A DNA stretch of 64,000 nt, from assembly GCF_000632495.1 (NCBI RefSeq), contig NZ_JFZT01000039.1, forward strand, positions 323,815 through 387,814, read 5' to 3'. The position numbers and the translations under genes are program-made. Under the pieces are notes generated by a model. It saw nothing but the letters and a program-made list of their open reading frames with translations, was not told the DNA's origin and did not search any database. The DNA comes from Candidatus Acidianus copahuensis (lineage in GTDB: Archaea; Thermoproteota; Thermoprotei_A; Sulfolobales; Sulfolobaceae). Shown in pieces: positions 60,481 to 64,000 of the stretch. Every line of letters begins with the position of its first letter. Position 1 is the first letter of the stretch.

Positions 60481-60834
60481 TTTGTCATGACCCCTCGTCA
60501 TATTGTAGAACCGCAGTATACCATATAAGAATTTATGAGGAAACGTCAATTCACCTCTCGTCTGGAGGGTATTCTTAGCGTGATCACTAGAAAAACTGAA
60601 AGATTCTTGTTCTTTCCAAGCGTATAGAGAATTTTATAATAAAAACTCATTAAACTTCAATTAATAATCTAAATAAGAACCCCTTCAGAAGGCAAAACTT
60701 TACCTTCGTAGGTTAACTTAACATCTTACTTTTTCCTAACAAGTATTCATTGAAAAAAATTGTTGATAAACGTCATCTCCTTCTCGTGTAAATAGTTAAT
60801 ATTTTTTTAAAAAGCCTAATTTAAATATACCCTG
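60481..60834. other. Intergenic region, nothing convincing
   Basis: About 350 bp between the surface protein and the RibD-type gene. A 30-codon basic frame (60535-60627, MRKRQFTSRLEGILSV...) is present, but its only TATA-like sequence is too close to the ATG. A TTTTTTTAAAAAG run about 25 bp before 60835 probably serves as promoter of the next gene. Confidence 0.35.
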
Positions 60835-61464
60835 ATGAGACCTTACATTATTATTTTCTCTACAATAACAATTGACGGAAAACTCGCCTCCGTAGATCAC
60901 TTTAGTGAACTTAGTTGTCCATACGATAAGGAAAGGCAACACATACTTAGAAGCGAGGTAGATGCAATCCTTGTTGGGGGAAACACTGTTAGGTTAGATA
61001 ATCCCTCATTAACTTCTAGGAGATCTCCAGTTAGGAAAGACCCAGTTAGAGTAGTGATCAGTAAAGACCTAAACCTTAACCCTTCTTTCAAGATCTTTCA
61101 AACGCCTCCCCCAACAATCGTTTACAGTGAAAATCCAAATCCCCTTATTAAAAAAGAGGTCGAAGAAAAGGGAGTTAAGGTAAGAGTGATAAACCCCTTA
61201 ACTATGAAATCCTTAACTGAGGACCTTTATGCCCTAGGGGTTAGAAGACTAATGGTTGAGGGAGGAGGTAAAACAATATGGAGTCTTATCAGGGAGGACT
61301 GCTTTGACGAGATAAGGGTTACAATTTCGCCAAGAATCTTTGGTTCTGGCGTAAGCCTAGCGCAGGGTGAAGGATTTCCAGGCAAGATCTCACCTTTACT
61401 AAAACTTAAGGCAGTCGAGGAGTGTCAATGCGGGCAAGAGGTTCACCTCATTTACGTTCGTTAA
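60835..61464 (+). CDS. RibD C-terminal-type reductase (diaminopyrimidine phosphate reductase)
   Basis: A 209-residue NADPH-dependent reductase of riboflavin biosynthesis, in archaea acting on 2,5-diamino-6-ribosylamino-pyrimidinone 5'-phosphate. The DHFR-like fold is recognised from FSTITIDGKLAS, ILVGGNTVRLDNPSLT, VMVEGGGKT-type RLMVEGGGKTIWS, and the C-terminal SPRIFGSG. No deaminase domain is fused, as usual in archaea. Its last 17 bp overlap the convergent transporter gene. Confidence 0.85.
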   Translation: MRPYIIIFSTITIDGKLASVDHFSELSCPYDKERQHILRSEVDAILVGGNTVRLDNPSLTSRRSPVRKDPVRVVISKDLNLNPSFKIFQTPPPTIVYSENPNPLIKKEVEEKGVKVRVINPLTMKSLTEDLYALGVRRLMVEGGGKTIWSLIREDCFDEIRVTISPRIFGSGVSLAQGEGFPGKISPLLKLKAVEECQCGQEVHLIYVR

Positions 61465-62404
61465 CGTAACCCATTTTTACGGCTAGTTTTGTGCCCTTAT
61501 AATATCCGTAAATCCCAAAGATTATGACAGTTATGATCACTAGGAAGAAACCTATACCTAAAGAGTGAAGGTTATGGACTTTAATTGGAGTTATAATGTT
61601 ATATGCTAAAACTTGAGGAAAAGCTAGAACTCCTAATCCTCCCAATATGAAGGCCAACCCTCCATACTCCAGGATTGTAATAGTTATGGTCTTCCCTACT
61701 AAAGCTATCCCCTTCATGGTCAAGTGCTTTCTAGTCTCCATAAATTTCCCAAAAAACGTTCCGAACAATACCTGAGCAGTCAGAGTGCCGATACCAAACA
61801 GAAATCCAGGTACCCAGCCTAAGTACACGTTTGGCATAGTTGGAGCTAGGACTGTGTAAATTATTAATGCAAATGCTCCAAATCCAAAACCAGCTACAAA
61901 TCCGTGAATTAACGCTAACTTTACTGGGACAGGTTTAGTTAGATCCTTTTCGTTAATGCCAGATGGATTTATCTTATGGGAAAGCTCCTCCTCTTGTAAT
62001 GCACTGCCCTTCTTATGCACACCGGTCATTACTCCAAGCTTTCTCTCTAGCGCGTGAACGTGAAAATAAGTCCCAGTCCTTATCATGTAGATTGCAGCCA
62101 AAAACATAGCTAAACCAACTATTATGTAGGTTATTCCAAAGGCTGCAGTTGTCATAAATATCCCAGCCAGTGCCAAGTAAGCTAGCTCAGAGAGAATTGA
62201 GCGCTGTAAAGTAAAACCTGAGGAAAATATTAGCCCCGTCTTCGCACCTCCTTTTCCACTAAACGTTCCAACAGAATAAGAGAAAGTTATTGGCCACGTG
62301 TGTTCGTCAGGAGTTACTCCGTGAAGAATTCCAAGTAAATATGAGATCACAAGCGCACTAAGAAAGTCTACGTTTTGTGGATTCCATAAATTAATTACAA
62401 CCAT
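61448..62404 (-). CDS. Nickel/cobalt-type (NiCoT/UreH-like) transporter
   Basis: A 318-residue membrane protein with about eight helices and a histidine-containing loop (THYFHVHALERK-like TYFHVHALE, then KKGSALQEEELSHK). The first helix has LGILHGVTPDEHTWP, similar to the metal-binding HxxDxxH helix of nickel/cobalt transporters and UreH-like proteins; the second repeat has LIHGFVAGFGFGAFAL. Metal specificity cannot be told. TAGGTGATAAA before the ATG is a strong ribosome site. Confidence 0.7.
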   Translation of the reverse strand: MVVINLWNPQNVDFLSALVISYLLGILHGVTPDEHTWPITFSYSVGTFSGKGGAKTGLIFSSGFTLQRSILSELAYLALAGIFMTTAAFGITYIIVGLAMFLAAIYMIRTGTYFHVHALERKLGVMTGVHKKGSALQEEELSHKINPSGINEKDLTKPVPVKLALIHGFVAGFGFGAFALIIYTVLAPTMPNVYLGWVPGFLFGIGTLTAQVLFGTFFGKFMETRKHLTMKGIALVGKTITITILEYGGLAFILGGLGVLAFPQVLAYNIITPIKVHNLHSLGIGFFLVIITVIIFGIYGYYKGTKLAVKMGYVNERK

Positions 62405-62480
62405 TTTATCACCTATCTACTATTTTATACTTATTATTCTCATATTTAAATTTAGGGCAACCCCAAATGAAAGGGTTAAA

Positions 62481-63323
62481 TTACGTTTGCTGCGCTTCGC
62501 TATTAGATTTCTCCTTTCGTCCCTGATCTGCTGATCTAACCCTGATTTCGCCAAAGCCTATGGCCCTTGATTTACCTACACCGACGAAGTTAGCGTATGA
62601 TAAGAGGGTCAGGATGTTGTTTCTTAACTTGGAGTTCCTCTTAGCCTCAAGCGAAAAGAGACACCAACCCGTGAATCCTCTAACAAAACCCTTATCGTAT
62701 TTTACGGTAATGGGGAAAAGCCTGTAATCAACTTCCTTTAGGTAATAGAGCGTTCTAAGACCTAAAACGTTTGTTATTTTTCTTTCCATATTCTTATTCC
62801 AATGAGATACAATGGATGACATTAAGAGGGGTACATAAGGGAAAATGACGTATCTGTTCTTTTTCCTTTTAAAGGAAGGACGGGGAGGCTGGAGAAGGGT
62901 AGGAGTGAGAAAATCTATTCTAATTAGCCTATCGTCGGGAATAAGTGCAGTAATCCTCTCCTCATCGTATATTTCCATCTTCTCTAGCTCAACTGAAAAT
63001 TTTTCATTATAAATCTCAAATGAAAAGGAAGGGTTAGAGATTGCCTCTTGCATGAAGTCGTTATCAAGTGAGGTTACGTTAAATGTGTACTTTTCATTGG
63101 CGCGAAGAGTTACAAATCTCCCCTTCCTAGAATAAAGTGGTTTGCCTTCCTTCTTTATTGCGGTCACACGAAAAGGTTTTCCCTCTTCAGGATTTTCAAT
63201 ATGCTTTGAATAGGTTTGAGAGAATGAGAGAAGGGCAGTCCGTGAAAATTTTGATGAAAAAGGCTGGACAATTACTTCATGAGAAGGAACAAAGGAATAG
63301 GTAATGATAATCAATGTCATCAT
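62481..63323 (-). CDS. cas6: CRISPR-associated endoribonuclease Cas6
   Basis: A 280-residue Cas6 that cuts pre-crRNA within the repeats. Two ferredoxin-like folds are expected. The glycine-rich C-terminal motif GVGKSRAIGFGEIRV is diagnostic, and RLFPITVKYDKGFVRGFTGWCLFSL precedes it as in Sulfolobus Cas6. The frame opens at a GTG at 63335; the ATGs at 63323 and 63320 lie about 25 bp after an AAATATATATAT box and are more likely. It is the only cas gene in view, on the same strand as the array is transcribed and about 50 bp beyond its leader-distal end. Confidence 0.88.
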   Translation of the reverse strand: MMTLIIITYSFVPSHEVIVQPFSSKFSRTALLSFSQTYSKHIENPEEGKPFRVTAIKKEGKPLYSRKGRFVTLRANEKYTFNVTSLDNDFMQEAISNPSFSFEIYNEKFSVELEKMEIYDEERITALIPDDRLIRIDFLTPTLLQPPRPSFKRKKNRYVIFPYVPLLMSSIVSHWNKNMERKITNVLGLRTLYYLKEVDYRLFPITVKYDKGFVRGFTGWCLFSLEAKRNSKLRNNILTLLSYANFVGVGKSRAIGFGEIRVRSADQGRKEKSNSEAQQT

Positions 63324-63373
63324 TAAAAAATACACAATATATATATTTTATGTTTATTGGCTCTAAAGTCTTT

Positions 63374-64000
63374 CTTTCAATTCCTTTTAGGATGCAACTT
63401 TCTTAATGCGGGAATGGGTTCCCGCTATATATATGGGCTTTCAATTCCTTTTAGGATGCAACTGCAAAATATTGCACTAATAGAGAAAAAGAAATAGTGT
63501 GCTTTCAATTCCTTCTAGGATGCAACAGGGTATGGCACAAAGAGTGGAATATGAACACGATAAATATCTTTCAATTCCTTCTAGGATGCAACGGGGCATG
63601 TTCAGTCAAAAAATTAAGGAGATGAAAAAACTTTCAATTCCTTCTAGGATGCAACATATAGCACACCAGTAACACTGATTACGTCACCAAGCTTTCAATT
63701 CCTTCTAGGATGCAACCGAAATACGCTAAAAAGTATGCAGATATAGAGTTCTACCTCTTTCAATTCCTTCTAGGATGCAACTTAGTTTAAGTCAACCCAC
63801 AACCACGCAAAAAGTTATAGTCTTTCAATTCCTTCTAGGATGCAACAAAAGAAAAGACCTCAAGATAATTGAGGGAGAAAGAGGAAAACGAAACAAACTT
63901 TCAATTCCTTCTAGGATGCAACGGGCCAATATACTTAATACTCTTGCAAAAATAGTCTCTGACTTTCAATTCCTTCTAGGATGCAACTCCTCTTCCAATT
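63374..64000 (-). CRISPR. CRISPR array, ten repeats visible, continues beyond the window
   Basis: Ten 25-bp repeats start at 63374, 63438, 63502, 63568, 63631, 63692, 63757, 63822, 63898 and 63963. On the plus strand each begins CTTTCAATTCCTT and ends AGGATGCAAC. The first two have TTTT where the other eight have TTCT. Spacers are 39, 39, 41, 38, 36, 40, 40, 51 and 40 bp. On the minus strand the repeat ends in ATTGAAAG, the usual 8-base crRNA handle in Sulfolobales. So transcription runs right to left, the leader lies outside the window, and the variant repeats mark the old, leader-distal end. Confidence 0.97.

Noticed and set aside
60535..60627. 30-codon basic ORF after the surface protein
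   Set aside because: The only TATA-like sequence is about 12 bp from the ATG, there is no ribosome site, and there is no other support.

Overview
The window looks like the chromosome of a thermoacidophilic crenarchaeon of the order Sulfolobales. The AT-rich sequence, short TATA-like elements about 25 bp before leaderless starts, GAGGTG-type ribosome sites inside operons, and the gene set all fit: KDG aldolase, gluconate dehydratase, a cut-type molybdenum hydroxylase, DoxD, TusA/DsrE proteins, kumamolisin-like acid proteases, and a CRISPR repeat giving an ATTGAAAG crRNA handle. The genus cannot be fixed from the sequence alone.

Layout. 0-11 kb: a radical SAM/SPASM enzyme, a frameshifted trpB2, a GH15 glucosidase/trehalase, a candidate structured RNA, an Old Yellow Enzyme relative, a UbiB-type kinase with a convergent small heat-shock protein, and an MBL hydrolase. 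11.7-15.4 kb: a three-gene molybdenum hydroxylase operon. 15.5-21 kb: a winged-helix regulator, a 1324-residue membrane-tethered S53 protease and a polytopic membrane protein. 21-27.5 kb: a flavin reductase, then two coiled-coil/unknown genes divergent from an operon encoding an ESCRT-III-like coiled-coil protein, an MIT-AAA (Vps4/CdvC-like) ATPase, a small coiled-coil protein and a membrane-bound TPR Ser/Thr kinase. This is the strongest candidate for an undescribed system.

27.5-38.4 kb: an MFS transporter; a YeeE/YedE transporter with a small membrane partner; gnaD-kdgA of the branched Entner-Doudoroff pathway; a pyruvate-oxidase-like TPP enzyme coupled to an NDH-2-like flavoprotein; a Gfo/Idh/MocA oxidoreductase; and a secreted beta-propeller protein. 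38.8-47.4 kb: a mini metalloprotease, a gene-poor kilobase, then a sulfur-trafficking island (DsrE-like, YeeE/TusA pair, DoxD-like, membrane propeller, DsrE, a TusA domain inside a larger protein, and a divergent TusA relative). 47.7-55.4 kb: a peroxiredoxin and a probable catabolic module (TPP enzyme, M20 hydrolase, MFS transporter, an aminotransferase-like protein without the PLP lysine, and an acyl-CoA synthetase). 55.7-64 kb: a second S53 protease, a surface protein, a RibD-type reductase, a nickel-type transporter, cas6, and a CRISPR array running off the right edge.

Four noncoding segments (about 7.65-7.84, 11.39-11.61, 20.82-20.96 and 59.62-59.71 kb) look like right ends of IS200/IS605-type elements with omega-RNA-like structure but no tnpB. 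The copy near 11.5 kb keeps perfect stems.
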